The notes beneath the pieces are model-generated. The model was not told the origin of the DNA, ran no database searches, and saw only the letters and a list, made by a program, of their open reading frames with translations. A DNA stretch of 64,000 bases from Spongiactinospora sp. TRM90649. GTDB lineage: Bacteria; Actinomycetota; Actinomycetes; Streptosporangiales; Streptosporangiaceae. Made by a program: the position numbers and the translations under genes. The stretch is from positions 62,001 through 126,000 of the forward strand of contig NZ_JARLTC010000029.1 of assembly GCF_029382225.1 (NCBI RefSeq). The letters run 5' to 3'. This document shows positions 39,143-47,297 of this stretch, one piece after another; the first letter of the stretch is position 1; each line of letters starts with the position of its first letter.

Positions 39143-40033
39143 GTGCCGCGCGCGACCACCACCGTCTCCGCCATCGAGTCCCCCGCCGGGCTCGCCGAAC
39201 TCCTCGACGCCCACGCCTACCTCGCCGACGAGGGCCTGGCCACCGCCTGCTTCCTGGCGCTGCGGATGCGCAGGCCGCTGTTCCTGGAGGGCGAGGCCGG
39301 GGTCGGCAAGACCGAGCTGGCGAAGACCCTCGCGGCCGTGCTGGGCGCCCCGCTGATCCGGCTGCAGTGCTACGAGGGCCTCGACGCCGCCCAGGCCCTC
39401 TACGACTGGGACTTCCCGCGCCAGCTCCTGCACCTCAAGGCCGCCGAGGCGGCAGGGGCCACCGATCCGGCCGCGCTGGAGGGCGAGCTCTACGACCGCC
39501 GCTTCCTGATCGCCAGGCCGCTGCTGGCCGCGCTGGAGACCCAGCCCAGTGTGCTGCTGGTCGACGAGATCGACCGGGGCGACGACGAGTTCGAGGCGTT
39601 CCTGCTGGAGATCCTCTCCGACTACACGATCTCCGTGCCCGAACTGGGCACGATCCGCGCCGAGACCCCACCGGTCGTCGTCGTCACCTCCAACCGCACC
39701 CGCGAGGTCCACGACGCGCTGAAGCGCCGCTGCCTCTACCACTGGCTCGAACACCCCTCCTACGACCGCGAGGTCGCCATCCTCCTGCGCCGCCTCCCCG
39801 CCTGCGGCCCCGCCCTGGCCGCCCAGGTCGCCGCGGCGGCGGGCCGCCTGCGCACGGCCGACCTCGTCAAGCCCCCCGGCGTCGCCGAGACCCTCGACTG
39901 GGCCGAGGCCCTCCTCACCCTGGGCGCCCGCGACCTAGACCCCGACCTCGCCGCCGCCACCCTCGGCGCTCTCCTCAAACACCGCGACGACCAGTCCACG
40001 GTCCTTCGCACCGGACTCCTGCGCCATGAGTGA
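39143..40033 (+). CDS. MoxR-type AAA ATPase (CoxD-like)
   Basis: A 296-residue AAA+ ATPase. Walker A is GEAGVGKTE (about 49-57), Walker B is VLLVDEIDRGDDEFEAFLLE, sensor 1 is VVTSNRTREV and an arginine-finger region is HDALKRRCLYHW. Such ATPases pair with VWA proteins as chaperones inserting metals or cofactors. The order MoxR, VWA, XdhC, MobA-like matches the cox/xdh maturation genes, so a CoxD-like role is likely. The GTG at 39143 is preceded by a -10 element. Its stop overlaps a GTG of the next frame by 4 nt. Confidence 0.9.
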   Translation: MPRATTTVSAIESPAGLAELLDAHAYLADEGLATACFLALRMRRPLFLEGEAGVGKTELAKTLAAVLGAPLIRLQCYEGLDAAQALYDWDFPRQLLHLKAAEAAGATDPAALEGELYDRRFLIARPLLAALETQPSVLLVDEIDRGDDEFEAFLLEILSDYTISVPELGTIRAETPPVVVVTSNRTREVHDALKRRCLYHWLEHPSYDREVAILLRRLPACGPALAAQVAAAAGRLRTADLVKPPGVAETLDWAEALLTLGARDLDPDLAAATLGALLKHRDDQSTVLRTGLLRHE

Positions 40034-40132
40034 CCCCACCGTCCGCACCGCGACGGCGACCGGCGCGCCGACCTTCGGAGCCGGGAGGCGGCGGCCGGCC
40101 GATCGGCGCGGGGTGGCGGGTCATGAGTGACC
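40025..40132 (+). repeat. Duplicated start-codon context CATGAGTGACC
   Basis: The 11-mer CATGAGTGACC occurs at 40025-40035 and again at 40122-40132. The second copy is the start chosen for the VWA gene. The first opens a 34-codon frame in another phase that ends at 40130. The 97-nt spacing is not a multiple of three, so this is not a simple in-frame duplication. Confidence 0.45.
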
Positions 40133-41259
40133 GCTCCATTCACTCTCACGGTGGCGGCGTCTCCGATGGAGACGGGGGGCGGGTTGTGGGGGCGCTCGTT
40201 GGGTTCGTCAGGACTCTGCGGGCGGCCGGGGTGGGGGCCGATCATGAGCGGGCGCAGAACATGGTGCGGGCCGCCGCCGTCCTTGGGGCGGCCGAGCCGG
40301 GCGACCTCTACTGGGCCGGTCGGCTCACGCTCTGTGCCTCGCCGGACGACCTCGCCCGATACGACCGGTGCTTCGCCGCCTACTTCGGCGGGGCGTGGCC
40401 CGGGCGGGCGCCCGCCGTCCCGCCGACCGTTACGATCACCCGGCACACCGTCTCCGCCGACGGCTCCCAGGGCCGCGAGGCGGGCGAGGCCGAGCCGATG
40501 GCCGTCGCCGCGACCGACGCCGAGTACCTGCGCAGGCGCGACGTGGCCGCGCTCAGCGCCGCCGAGCGGGCCGAGGTGCACCGGATGCTCGCGCTGCTGC
40601 GCGCCGGCCGCGCCCGCCGGACCTTCCGCAGGTTCGCCCCCTCCCACCGGGGCGCGCTCGACGAGCGCCGCACCGTCAGGGAGGCGCTGCGCCGGGGCGG
40701 GGAGATCGCGCTGCTGCGCCGCCGTGCCCACCGCGAGCGCCCCCGGGCCGTCGCGCTGCTGATCGACGTCAGCGGCTCCATGGCCCCCTACGCCGACACC
40801 CTGCTGCGCTTCGCGCACGCCATGGTCCGATCCGAGCCGCGCGCCACCGAGGTCTTCAGCGTCGGCACCCGGCTGACCCGCCTGACCGCCGAGATGCGCC
40901 ACCGCGACGCCGGCCTCGCCATGGCCGCGGTGTCCGCCGCCATCCCCGACTGGAGCGGCGGCACCCGGTTGGGCGAGGAGCTGAAGGAGTTCCTGGCCTC
41001 GCACCACGGACGCGGCGCCATCGTGGTGATCGCCTCCGACGGCTGGGAACGCGGCGACGCGACGCTGCTGGGCGCCCAGATGGCCCGCCTGTCCCGGCTG
41101 GCCCACCGGGTGATCTGGGTCAATCCGCACAAGGGGCACGCGGGCTACGAACCGCTCACCGCGGGGATGCGCGCGGCGCTGCCGTATCTGGACGACTTCG
41201 TGGCAGGCCACAGCCTCGCCGCGTATGAGGAACTCGCAGGAAGGCTCGCGGATGCGTGA
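40123..41259 (+). CDS. VWA-domain protein (CoxE-like)
   Basis: A 378-residue protein. A helical N-terminal half has SDGDGGRVVGALVGFVRTLR and a basic stretch (LLRAGRARRTFRRF). The C-terminal von Willebrand A domain (about 205-375) has the metal-ion site LLIDVSGSMAPYAD, later SGGTRLGEEL and IASDGWERGD. It matches the CoxE/VWA family that works with MoxR ATPases. The ATG at 40123 is preferred (MSDRSIHSHGG); a GTG at 40030 overlapping the MoxR stop gives 409 residues with a Pro/Arg-rich extension and cannot be excluded. The 3' end overlaps xdhC by 8 nt. Confidence 0.88.
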   Translation: MSDRSIHSHGGGVSDGDGGRVVGALVGFVRTLRAAGVGADHERAQNMVRAAAVLGAAEPGDLYWAGRLTLCASPDDLARYDRCFAAYFGGAWPGRAPAVPPTVTITRHTVSADGSQGREAGEAEPMAVAATDAEYLRRRDVAALSAAERAEVHRMLALLRAGRARRTFRRFAPSHRGALDERRTVREALRRGGEIALLRRRAHRERPRAVALLIDVSGSMAPYADTLLRFAHAMVRSEPRATEVFSVGTRLTRLTAEMRHRDAGLAMAAVSAAIPDWSGGTRLGEELKEFLASHHGRGAIVVIASDGWERGDATLLGAQMARLSRLAHRVIWVNPHKGHAGYEPLTAGMRAALPYLDDFVAGHSLAAYEELAGRLADA

Positions 41260-42388
41260 CGTGCTCACTCAAATAGTCAGATGGTGGTCCGAGGGGCAGA
41301 AGTTCGGCCTCGCCACCGTGGTGGGAACGTTCCGGAGCGCCCCGCGCCCGGCCGGTGCGGCGATGGCCGTGCTCGGCGGCGAGGCGGTCGGCAGCGTCTC
41401 GGGCGGCTGCGTGGAGGGCGCGGTCTATGAGCTGGCCGAGGAGGTCACCGCCTCCGGCGAGCCGGTGCTGCGCCGCTACGGCGTGAGCGACGACGACGCC
41501 TTCTCCGTGGGCCTGACCTGTGGCGGCATCATCGACATCCTGGTCGAGCCGGTCTCCCGCGACACCTACCCAGAGCTGGGGGCGGTCGCCGAGTCCATCG
41601 CCGCGCGCGAGCCGGTGGCCGTCGCCACGGTGCTTTCCGGGCCGGGCCGGGTGGGCGCCCGCCGGGTGATCTGGCCGGGCCGCGCGTCCGGGTCGCTCGG
41701 CCTCGACCGTCTCGACGCCGCCATCGACGACGACGCCCGGGGCATGCTGGCCCAGGGCCTGACCGGCGTCCGCAGGTACGGCGGGCAGGGCGAGCGCAGG
41801 CTCGACGACCTGTCGGTGTTCGTGCAGTCCTTCGCCCCGGCCCCCAGAATGCTCGTCTTCGGCGCCATCGACTTCGCCGCCGCCGTGGCCAGGGTCGGTA
41901 AGTTCCTCGGCTACCACGTCGTGGTCTGTGACGCCCGGCCGGTGTTCGCCACCACCAAGCGCTTCCCCGAGGCCGACGAGGTCGTGGTGAAGTGGCCGCA
42001 CGACTACCTCACCACGGTCGCGGTCGACGAGCGAACGGTGATCTGCGTGCTGACCCACGACCCCAAGTTCGACGTGCCGCTGCTGGAGGTGGCCCTGCGC
42101 ACCAACGCCGGGTACGTGGGCGCGATGGGCTCGCGCCGCACCCACGAAGACCGTCTCACGCGGCTGCGCGAGGCGGGCATGACCGAGGCGGAGCTGGCCC
42201 GGCTGCGCTCACCGATCGGCCTCGACCTCGGCGCCCGCACCCCGGAGGAGACCGCGGTGGCCATCGCCGCCGAGCTGATCCAACTCCGCTGGGGCGGCTC
42301 TGGCCGTCCGCTCACCGACACCACCGGCCGCATCCACGGCGACGCCCTCGATGCCCTCGATGCCCACGATGCCCACGGCGATGGCTGA
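41252..42388 (+). CDS. XdhC/CoxI-family molybdoenzyme maturation protein
   Basis: A 378-residue protein. The N-terminal XdhC_CoxI domain has LATVVGTFRSAPRPAGAAMA and SGGCVEGAVYELA, with LTCGGIIDILVE. The C-terminal Rossmann-type domain has MLVFGAIDFAAAVARV, VCDARPVFAT and GYVGAMGSRRTHEDRLTRLR. XdhC binds molybdenum cofactor and passes its sulfurated form to xanthine or CO dehydrogenase family enzymes. The ATG at 41252 has AGGAAGG at 41238-41244. The C-terminus contains a short repeat (ALDALDAHDAHG) encoded by GATGCCC repeats at the junction with the next gene. Confidence 0.92.
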   Translation: MRDVLTQIVRWWSEGQKFGLATVVGTFRSAPRPAGAAMAVLGGEAVGSVSGGCVEGAVYELAEEVTASGEPVLRRYGVSDDDAFSVGLTCGGIIDILVEPVSRDTYPELGAVAESIAAREPVAVATVLSGPGRVGARRVIWPGRASGSLGLDRLDAAIDDDARGMLAQGLTGVRRYGGQGERRLDDLSVFVQSFAPAPRMLVFGAIDFAAAVARVGKFLGYHVVVCDARPVFATTKRFPEADEVVVKWPHDYLTTVAVDERTVICVLTHDPKFDVPLLEVALRTNAGYVGAMGSRRTHEDRLTRLREAGMTEAELARLRSPIGLDLGARTPEETAVAIAAELIQLRWGGSGRPLTDTTGRIHGDALDALDAHDAHGDG

Positions 42389-43013
42389 GCGGCCGGTGCC
42401 GACCGGCGATCCGACGGCGGGGCTGCTGCTGGCGGCCGGCGCGGGCTCGCGGCTCGGCGTGCCCAAGGCGCGGGTCGAGTTCGCGGGGGAGCGGCTGGTC
42501 GATCGGGGTGTGCGGGTGCTGCGGGAGGCCGGGTGCCATCCCGTGGTGGTCGTGCTGGGCGCGGCGCGGGTCCCGGTCGAGGGGGCGGTCGTGGTGCACA
42601 ACCCAGACTGGAGCACCGGCATGGGCTCCTCGCTGCGGGCCGGTCTGGACGCGCTCCCGTCCGAGGCCGGACGGGTCGTGATCACACTGGTCGACCAGCC
42701 CGGGATCGGCCCCGAGGCGGTCACGCGGCTGGTCGAGGCGGCGCGGGCGGGAGCCGTCCTGGCCGTCGCCACATACGGCGGCGCGCCCCGCAACCCCGTC
42801 CTGATCACCCGCGAGCACATGGCCGCCGTCGCGCGGTCTGCCACCGGCGACGCCGGGGCGCGGGGCTACCTGCGCGCCAACGCCACCCTGGTGACCCGCG
42901 TGCCCTGCGACGACATCGCCGACCCCGCCGACATCGACACCCCCGAAGACCTCGCCGCCCTCACCGGCGGCACGGCCAGGCGCGCCGCTCAGCCGCCGGA
43001 CACCGGGTCATAG
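42381..43013 (+). CDS. MobA-like nucleotidyltransferase (probable molybdenum cofactor cytidylyl- or guanylyltransferase)
   Basis: A 210-residue NTP-transferase-3 protein. The nucleotide-binding start is GLLLAAGAGSRLGVPKARVEF, followed by STGMGSSLRAGLD and the acidic motif VITLVDQPGIGP, and late GGAPRNPVLI. Members of this branch (MocA, MobA-like) add CMP or GMP to molybdenum cofactor for xanthine or CO dehydrogenase family enzymes, which agrees with the adjacent XdhC. The ATG at 42381 overlaps xdhC by 8 nt; an ATG at 42351 is also in frame. Its 3' end overlaps the convergent gene by 25 nt. Confidence 0.87.
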   Translation: MAERPVPTGDPTAGLLLAAGAGSRLGVPKARVEFAGERLVDRGVRVLREAGCHPVVVVLGAARVPVEGAVVVHNPDWSTGMGSSLRAGLDALPSEAGRVVITLVDQPGIGPEAVTRLVEAARAGAVLAVATYGGAPRNPVLITREHMAAVARSATGDAGARGYLRANATLVTRVPCDDIADPADIDTPEDLAALTGGTARRAAQPPDTGS

Positions 43014-43903
43014 CGTAGGCCTGCGGTGGCCGCTCGGTGGTCGCTGCCGGGGGCGGGTTCGACCGAGGCCTCTGTTGCGGCGAGGCCGCGGTAGAGGATG
43101 TGGTCGGGGCGGGTGATGGGGAAGCCGGCGGGCCAGGTGAAGCCGAAGCCGGTGCCCGCCTCCAGTTGGGCGTCCTCCAGCGGGGGGACCAGGCCGCTGC
43201 GCCGCCGGTCGGTGGTCGCGGTGTTGAGGTCGCCGAGGAGCAGCAGGTGCTCGCTGCGGTCGCCCTCCACCAGCCGCCTGGCGGCGTCGAGGGTCTGGTC
43301 GCGGCGCACGGTGTGGCCCGGTCTGGCCGAGGCCAGGTGCATGACGTAGACCGTCACGTCGCCGCCGGGGGCGCGCACCACCGCGCGCAGCCCGCGATCC
43401 CAGCCGAGGCCGACGTCGATGGGGCGGGCCGAGGCGATGGGATGGCGGCTCCACAGCCCGACCGTGCCCACCGTGTAGCTGCTCGGGTAGTCCGCGCCGA
43501 GCGCGGCCCTGACCTTCCGCAGCGCCGGCCGGGTCATCTCTTGCAGGCCCACGAGGTCGCGCCCGCCGGCCACCGCCCGCACGGTCGCGCCGGGCCTGCC
43601 GTTGGACGCGCCCACGTTGAGCGTCGCGACGGAAAGGTCGCTGGGCCCGCCCGGCGGGCTGCGCAGCAGGGCCGGGCCGAACATCACGCCCCACACGGCC
43701 GCCGGGACCAGCGACGCCGCCATGGGCCGCCAGCAGCGGGTGCAGCAGGCCGCCAGCAGCAGCACGGGCACCGCGGCGCCCAGCCAGGGCAGCAGGCTCT
43801 CCACGACGGGCATGACACCGCCGAGGTCCGGGAACAGCCGGTGACCGCCCAGCAACAGCGCGACGACACCGGCGACCACCATGATCGTCCTCTTCAGCAG
43901 CAC
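42989..43903 (-). CDS. Membrane-anchored endonuclease/exonuclease/phosphatase family protein
   Basis: A 304-residue protein. Three hydrophobic helices occupy about residues 5-85. An EEP-fold catalytic domain follows: LSVATLNVGASNG, LVGLQEMTRPAL (metal-binding Glu), LLLLGDLNTATTDRR, PDHILYRG and GSDHRAATAGL (catalytic Asp/His). The catalytic domain is probably outside the membrane. Substrate may be nucleic acid, phospholipid or another phosphodiester; sequence does not decide. The GTG at 43903 (minus strand) has GGGGAAGG just before it. It converges on the MobA-like gene with a 25-nt overlap. Confidence 0.85.
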   Translation of the reverse strand: MLLKRTIMVVAGVVALLLGGHRLFPDLGGVMPVVESLLPWLGAAVPVLLLAACCTRCWRPMAASLVPAAVWGVMFGPALLRSPPGGPSDLSVATLNVGASNGRPGATVRAVAGGRDLVGLQEMTRPALRKVRAALGADYPSSYTVGTVGLWSRHPIASARPIDVGLGWDRGLRAVVRAPGGDVTVYVMHLASARPGHTVRRDQTLDAARRLVEGDRSEHLLLLGDLNTATTDRRRSGLVPPLEDAQLEAGTGFGFTWPAGFPITRPDHILYRGLAATEASVEPAPGSDHRAATAGLRYDPVSGG

Positions 43904-43996
43904 ACCTTCCCCGTCCGCCCGGCCCGCGCCGTCTCTACCCGGAATGGGTAAGGCTATGAGGTGGGTGCTGCCGTCGTCAGGCCGACACACGACGGA

Positions 43997-44028
43997 TACC
44001 CTGACACAGAACCGAACATGATTCTGTG
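43997..44028 (+). promoter_or_regulatory. Promoter with inverted repeat before the F420-type oxidoreductase gene
   Basis: TACCCT (43997-44002) is a TANNNT -10 element. Immediately downstream CACAGAA (44005-44011) and TTCTGTG (44022-44028) form a perfect 7-bp inverted repeat with 10-nt spacing. This is a good shape for a repressor site just after the start of transcription. The ribosome site AGGAGG follows at 44033. Confidence 0.5.
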
Positions 44029-44047
44029 CTTCAGGAGGATCGCCGGC

Positions 44048-45088
44048 ATGCGCATCGGTATGGCCCTCGGGTATTCCAAGGGATTCAAGGAGACGGTGGC
44101 AGAACTCGCGGATCATGAGAGGGCCGGGCTCGACATCGTTTTCGTGGCCGAGGCGTACAGCTTCGACGCCGTCAGCCAAATGGGCTACATCGCCGCCAAG
44201 ACCGAACGGCTGTTGATCGCCTCCGGCATCCTGCCGATCTACACGCGCACGCCCGCGCTGCTGGCGATGACGGCGGCCGGCCTCGACTCCGTGTCCGACG
44301 GCAGGTTCGTGCTGGGCATCGGCACCTCGGGGCCGCAGGTCATCGAGGGGTTCCACGGCGTGCCGTACACCGCCCCGATCGCCCGCACCCGCGAGGTCAT
44401 CGAGATCTGTCGCAAGGTCTGGCGGCGCGAGCGCCTGGAGTACGACGGGCGGTACTACACGCTGCCGCTGCCGGAGGGGATGGGCACCGGGCTCGGCAAG
44501 CCGCTCAAGCTGATCAACCATCCGCTCCGGGCGCGGATCCCGATCGTGGTGGCCGCGATCGGCCCGAAGAACGTGGCGATGGCCGCCGAACTGGCCGAGG
44601 GCTGGGAGCCGATCTTCTACCTGCCCGAGAAGGCCGCCGACGTGTGGGGGGCGTCGCTCGCCGAGGGCGCCGCGCGGCGCGACCCCGAGCTGGGGACGCT
44701 CGACGTCGTGGCGCAGGCCCCGCTCGCGATCGGCGAGGACGTGACCGGCCTGCGCGACCTCGTGCGGCCGACGCTGGCCCTCTACATCGGCGGGATGGGG
44801 GCGCGGGGCCGCAACTTCTACAACGACCTGGCCCGCCGCTACGGCTACGAGCGGGAGGCCGAGCGGATCCAGGACCTCTACCTGGAGGGCAAGAAGGACG
44901 AGGCCGCCGCGCTGGTGCCGGACGACCTGCTGGAGAGGATCTCGCTGATCGGCCCCGAGGGGTTCGTCCGCGACCGGATCGCGGCGATGCGCGAGTCGGG
45001 CGTCACCACGATCAACGTCACGCCCATCGCCGACACCCGCGCCGAGCGGGTCAAGCTGATCGAGCGGGTGAAGGAACTGGCCGGCTGA
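44048..45088 (+). CDS. LLM-class F420-dependent oxidoreductase
   Basis: A 346-residue luciferase-like TIM-barrel protein. Family features are MRIGMALGYSKGF at the start, FVAEAYSFDAVSQMGYIAA, LIASGILPIYTRTPALLAMTA, GRFVLGIGTSGPQVIEG and IVVAAIGPKNVAMAAELAEG. Relatives use coenzyme F420 as hydride carrier; the substrate cannot be read from sequence. The ATG at 44048 is set by AGGAGG at 44033-44038; a longer frame from 43961 lacks a ribosome site. It has its own promoter with a candidate operator and ends before a tandem hairpin terminator. Confidence 0.9.
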   Translation: MRIGMALGYSKGFKETVAELADHERAGLDIVFVAEAYSFDAVSQMGYIAAKTERLLIASGILPIYTRTPALLAMTAAGLDSVSDGRFVLGIGTSGPQVIEGFHGVPYTAPIARTREVIEICRKVWRRERLEYDGRYYTLPLPEGMGTGLGKPLKLINHPLRARIPIVVAAIGPKNVAMAAELAEGWEPIFYLPEKAADVWGASLAEGAARRDPELGTLDVVAQAPLAIGEDVTGLRDLVRPTLALYIGGMGARGRNFYNDLARRYGYEREAERIQDLYLEGKKDEAAALVPDDLLERISLIGPEGFVRDRIAAMRESGVTTINVTPIADTRAERVKLIERVKELAG

Positions 45089-45103
45089 GCCGGCGACCGG
45101 GAA

Positions 45104-45131
45104 CCCCGCCCCCGGAAGTGCGGGGGCGGGG
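45104..45131. terminator. Perfect 11-bp hairpin, terminator between convergent genes
   Basis: CCCCGCCCCCG (45104-45114) pairs exactly with CGGGGGCGGGG (45121-45131), with a 6-nt loop. It starts 16 nt after the stop of the F420-type oxidoreductase. Confidence 0.7.
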
Positions 45132-45167
45132 GCCGCCGTGCGTGGGGGCACGGGGGTCCACGGCGGC
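45132..45167. terminator. Second hairpin of the tandem terminator
   Basis: GCCGCCGTG (45132-45140) pairs exactly with CACGGCGGC (45159-45167). It abuts the preceding hairpin and lies between two convergent genes. A further 6-bp pair, GTGCCC (45210) with GGGCAC (45229), lies next to the stop of the minus-strand GH9 gene. Confidence 0.6.
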
Positions 45168-45241
45168 ACACCCGTCAGGGAGGAAGGGCGGGGTCCGGCC
45201 ACCGGGGCGGTGCCCAACATATCCCACCGGGCACTTGACTT

Positions 45242-47131
45242 TCAGTCATCTTCAAAAGTCAGTGAATCGTTGGACATTACGGTCAGAGCGTAGAGTCCCA
45301 CGGCGGCGAAATCGGCCGCCGGTTCCGATGTCTGCCAGGCGCGGACGTCGTCCACGTAGCGGGCGCCGTGGCCGGTGAACTCCCGGTTCGCGTCCACGCC
45401 GGAGGCCGGGCACGGCTTCATCTCCTCGAAGGGCTCATCCAGGCCGTCGGCGAACTGCTCGGTGGCGTTCGGCCCGTTGACCACCGCGCCCACGGCCGTG
45501 CGCCCGGTCAGATTCGCCACCTGGTGGTGCGGGCAGCGCTCGCCGTCACCGCCGACGCCGACCACGAACGAGACCCCCCAGGGATTGGCTCCCAGCGCCC
45601 AGTCCCGCTGCCGCCCGGCGAAGCCGTCGTACCGCTCGTCGCCGGTGACCGCCCGGTAGAGCCGCGCCGTCGCGGCCAGCCCGAACGCGTGCGGCACCGC
45701 GTCGAAGTCGTCGTACCGCGCCCCGCCCCCGAACGGATCCCGCGCCGCTCGCCGGGCCCCGCGCTCCACCTGCCCCCGCAGGTCCGCCACCAGCCCCCGC
45801 ACCACCTCGGGGGAGGAGGGGGACGGGCCGTTGAGGCGGAGGGCGCGGATCAGGTCGGCGTGGGCCAGGGCGCTGACGTCGTAGAGGTTGAGGGTGTCGC
45901 CGCCGGACTCGTGTTCGCGGTACTCCTCGGACCAGCGGACGGCCTGCGCGAGCCACTCGCCGGCGCGGAGGTCGCCGAGGCGCAGCGCGGCGAGGGACAG
46001 TTCGGCCGCGCCGAGTTCCATGTCGTCGCGCCAGGCGCTCTCGGGGTAGAACGCGTACGGCAGGGACGTGACGAGCCGTCCCACCCGCGTGGTGCGGGCC
46101 GACGCGTACACCGAGGCGGCCTTGGAGAGCAGGTCGCGAGCCCGTGCCGGGTCCGGCTCGGTCTGGGAGGCCAGGGCGAAGGCGGCGGCCGTGCGCCCGG
46201 CGAGGTTCGGGCTGATCGGCTTTCCCGGCGGTGCGGCGCGGAAGACCGGGCGGTCGCGGATGAAGCGCCGGTCCTCGCCGGTGTCGGCGTCGTCGGCCTG
46301 GGGGAGCCGCCAGACGTCGTGGTCGCCGACGAAGGTCCCGGCCTTGTCGCCCGCGCCGATGCCCACCTGGATGTAGAGCGTGCGGGTCCGTTCGTCCCAC
46401 ATCTTGTCCAGCCAGGCGAGCCCGTGCGCGGCCTCCGCGCCCAGCCGCGCGTCGGCGGCGGCTCCGCCGTCTCGCTTGGCCGCCCACATCAGCGTGTCCA
46501 CGTACGCCATGATGTGGGTGAACTTCAGGTAGTCGCCCGCGTCGAACCAGCCGCCCTCGACGTCCACCCGGGGGCCGCCGGCGGGGCGCAGGGCGCCCTT
46601 GATCTGGTCGCTCTCCCGTCCGGCGAAACGCGGCCATTCGTAGACCGCGGCGGAGCGGTCGCGCAAGTGGGCGGGACGGCGGCCGAGCGGCCCCGCGGGG
46701 ACGTTCGCCCCGTCGCGCTGGCCGGTGAAGAACGTGAGGATCCGCCCGGCCGGCAGGACGCCCGGCGCCGGGGCCACCTGGAACCGTGCCCGGGCCGGGC
46801 CCGCCTTGATCAGGTAGTCGCCGGGCGTGCGGACCCCCGACAGGTCGAGGTCGTACACGTGGCGATATCTGGAGTTCCAGGCGCCCCGGTCACGGCCGGT
46901 ACGCCCGGCGAGCACCACCCGGCCGTTCCGGTCCTGGACGGTGAACGGCCCGGCTCCCGGCTTCCCGGTCATCAGATACGCGTGCTTGGACTCGGCGGGC
47001 GCGAACCCCGCCCGGCTCACCCGCAGGTGCCCGGCGGGCGCGGCCTGCGCCCTCGCGGCCACCGGCTGGACCCCCGGGCCGCACAGCATCAGCGCCGACA
47101 GCGCGGCGACGGCGGGCAGGCGGCGACTCAT
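45242..47131 (-). CDS. Secreted glycoside hydrolase family 9 protein (cellulase-like)
   Basis: A 629-residue secreted enzyme. A signal peptide (MSRRLPAVAALSALMLCGPG) is followed by an N-terminal Ig-like CelD_N domain (about 35-130). The (alpha/alpha)6-barrel catalytic domain then runs to the end. Catalytic landmarks of GH9 are present: EGGWFDAGDYLKF with the nucleophile-activating Asp near 190, the NPWGVSFVVGVG block followed by CPHHQ, and TSEPAADFAAVGLYAL carrying the acid Glu near 602. GH9 enzymes cut beta-1,4-glucans or exo-glucosamine/cello-oligomers. No carbohydrate-binding module is attached. The ATG at 47131 has GGAG 6 nt upstream. Confidence 0.9.
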   Translation of the reverse strand: MSRRLPAVAALSALMLCGPGVQPVAARAQAAPAGHLRVSRAGFAPAESKHAYLMTGKPGAGPFTVQDRNGRVVLAGRTGRDRGAWNSRYRHVYDLDLSGVRTPGDYLIKAGPARARFQVAPAPGVLPAGRILTFFTGQRDGANVPAGPLGRRPAHLRDRSAAVYEWPRFAGRESDQIKGALRPAGGPRVDVEGGWFDAGDYLKFTHIMAYVDTLMWAAKRDGGAAADARLGAEAAHGLAWLDKMWDERTRTLYIQVGIGAGDKAGTFVGDHDVWRLPQADDADTGEDRRFIRDRPVFRAAPPGKPISPNLAGRTAAAFALASQTEPDPARARDLLSKAASVYASARTTRVGRLVTSLPYAFYPESAWRDDMELGAAELSLAALRLGDLRAGEWLAQAVRWSEEYREHESGGDTLNLYDVSALAHADLIRALRLNGPSPSSPEVVRGLVADLRGQVERGARRAARDPFGGGARYDDFDAVPHAFGLAATARLYRAVTGDERYDGFAGRQRDWALGANPWGVSFVVGVGGDGERCPHHQVANLTGRTAVGAVVNGPNATEQFADGLDEPFEEMKPCPASGVDANREFTGHGARYVDDVRAWQTSEPAADFAAVGLYALTVMSNDSLTFEDD

Positions 47132-47285
47132 CGGCGCTCCATCGGATCGATCTCGGGGTGTGATACCTGCTCTGTGCTGCACGGGGACGCTAGTCGGGCC
47201 GGGGGAGCAGGGTCAAACCCCCTGTCATCCCCCATCGTGATACCAGGTACGGAAGGGTGCCTGCCCCTACCAGGGTGACGTGCCG

Positions 47286-47291
47286 TACATT
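47286..47291 (+). promoter_or_regulatory. -10 element (TACATT) of a probably leaderless transcript
   Basis: TACATT matches TANNNT and ends 6 nt before the ATG at 47298. This geometry decides the start of the M24 peptidase in favour of that ATG over the in-frame GTG at 47280. Confidence 0.55.
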
Positions 47292-47297
47292 CGGCGC

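Noticed and set aside
40026-40130. 34-codon open frame at the MoxR/VWA junction
   Set aside because: Too short and low-complexity to support as a gene; kept only as an observation about the duplicated start region.
42312-42388. GATGCCC tandem repeat as a regulatory site
   Set aside because: It lies in coding sequence at the XdhC C-terminus (ALDALDAHDAHG) and looks like simple slippage.
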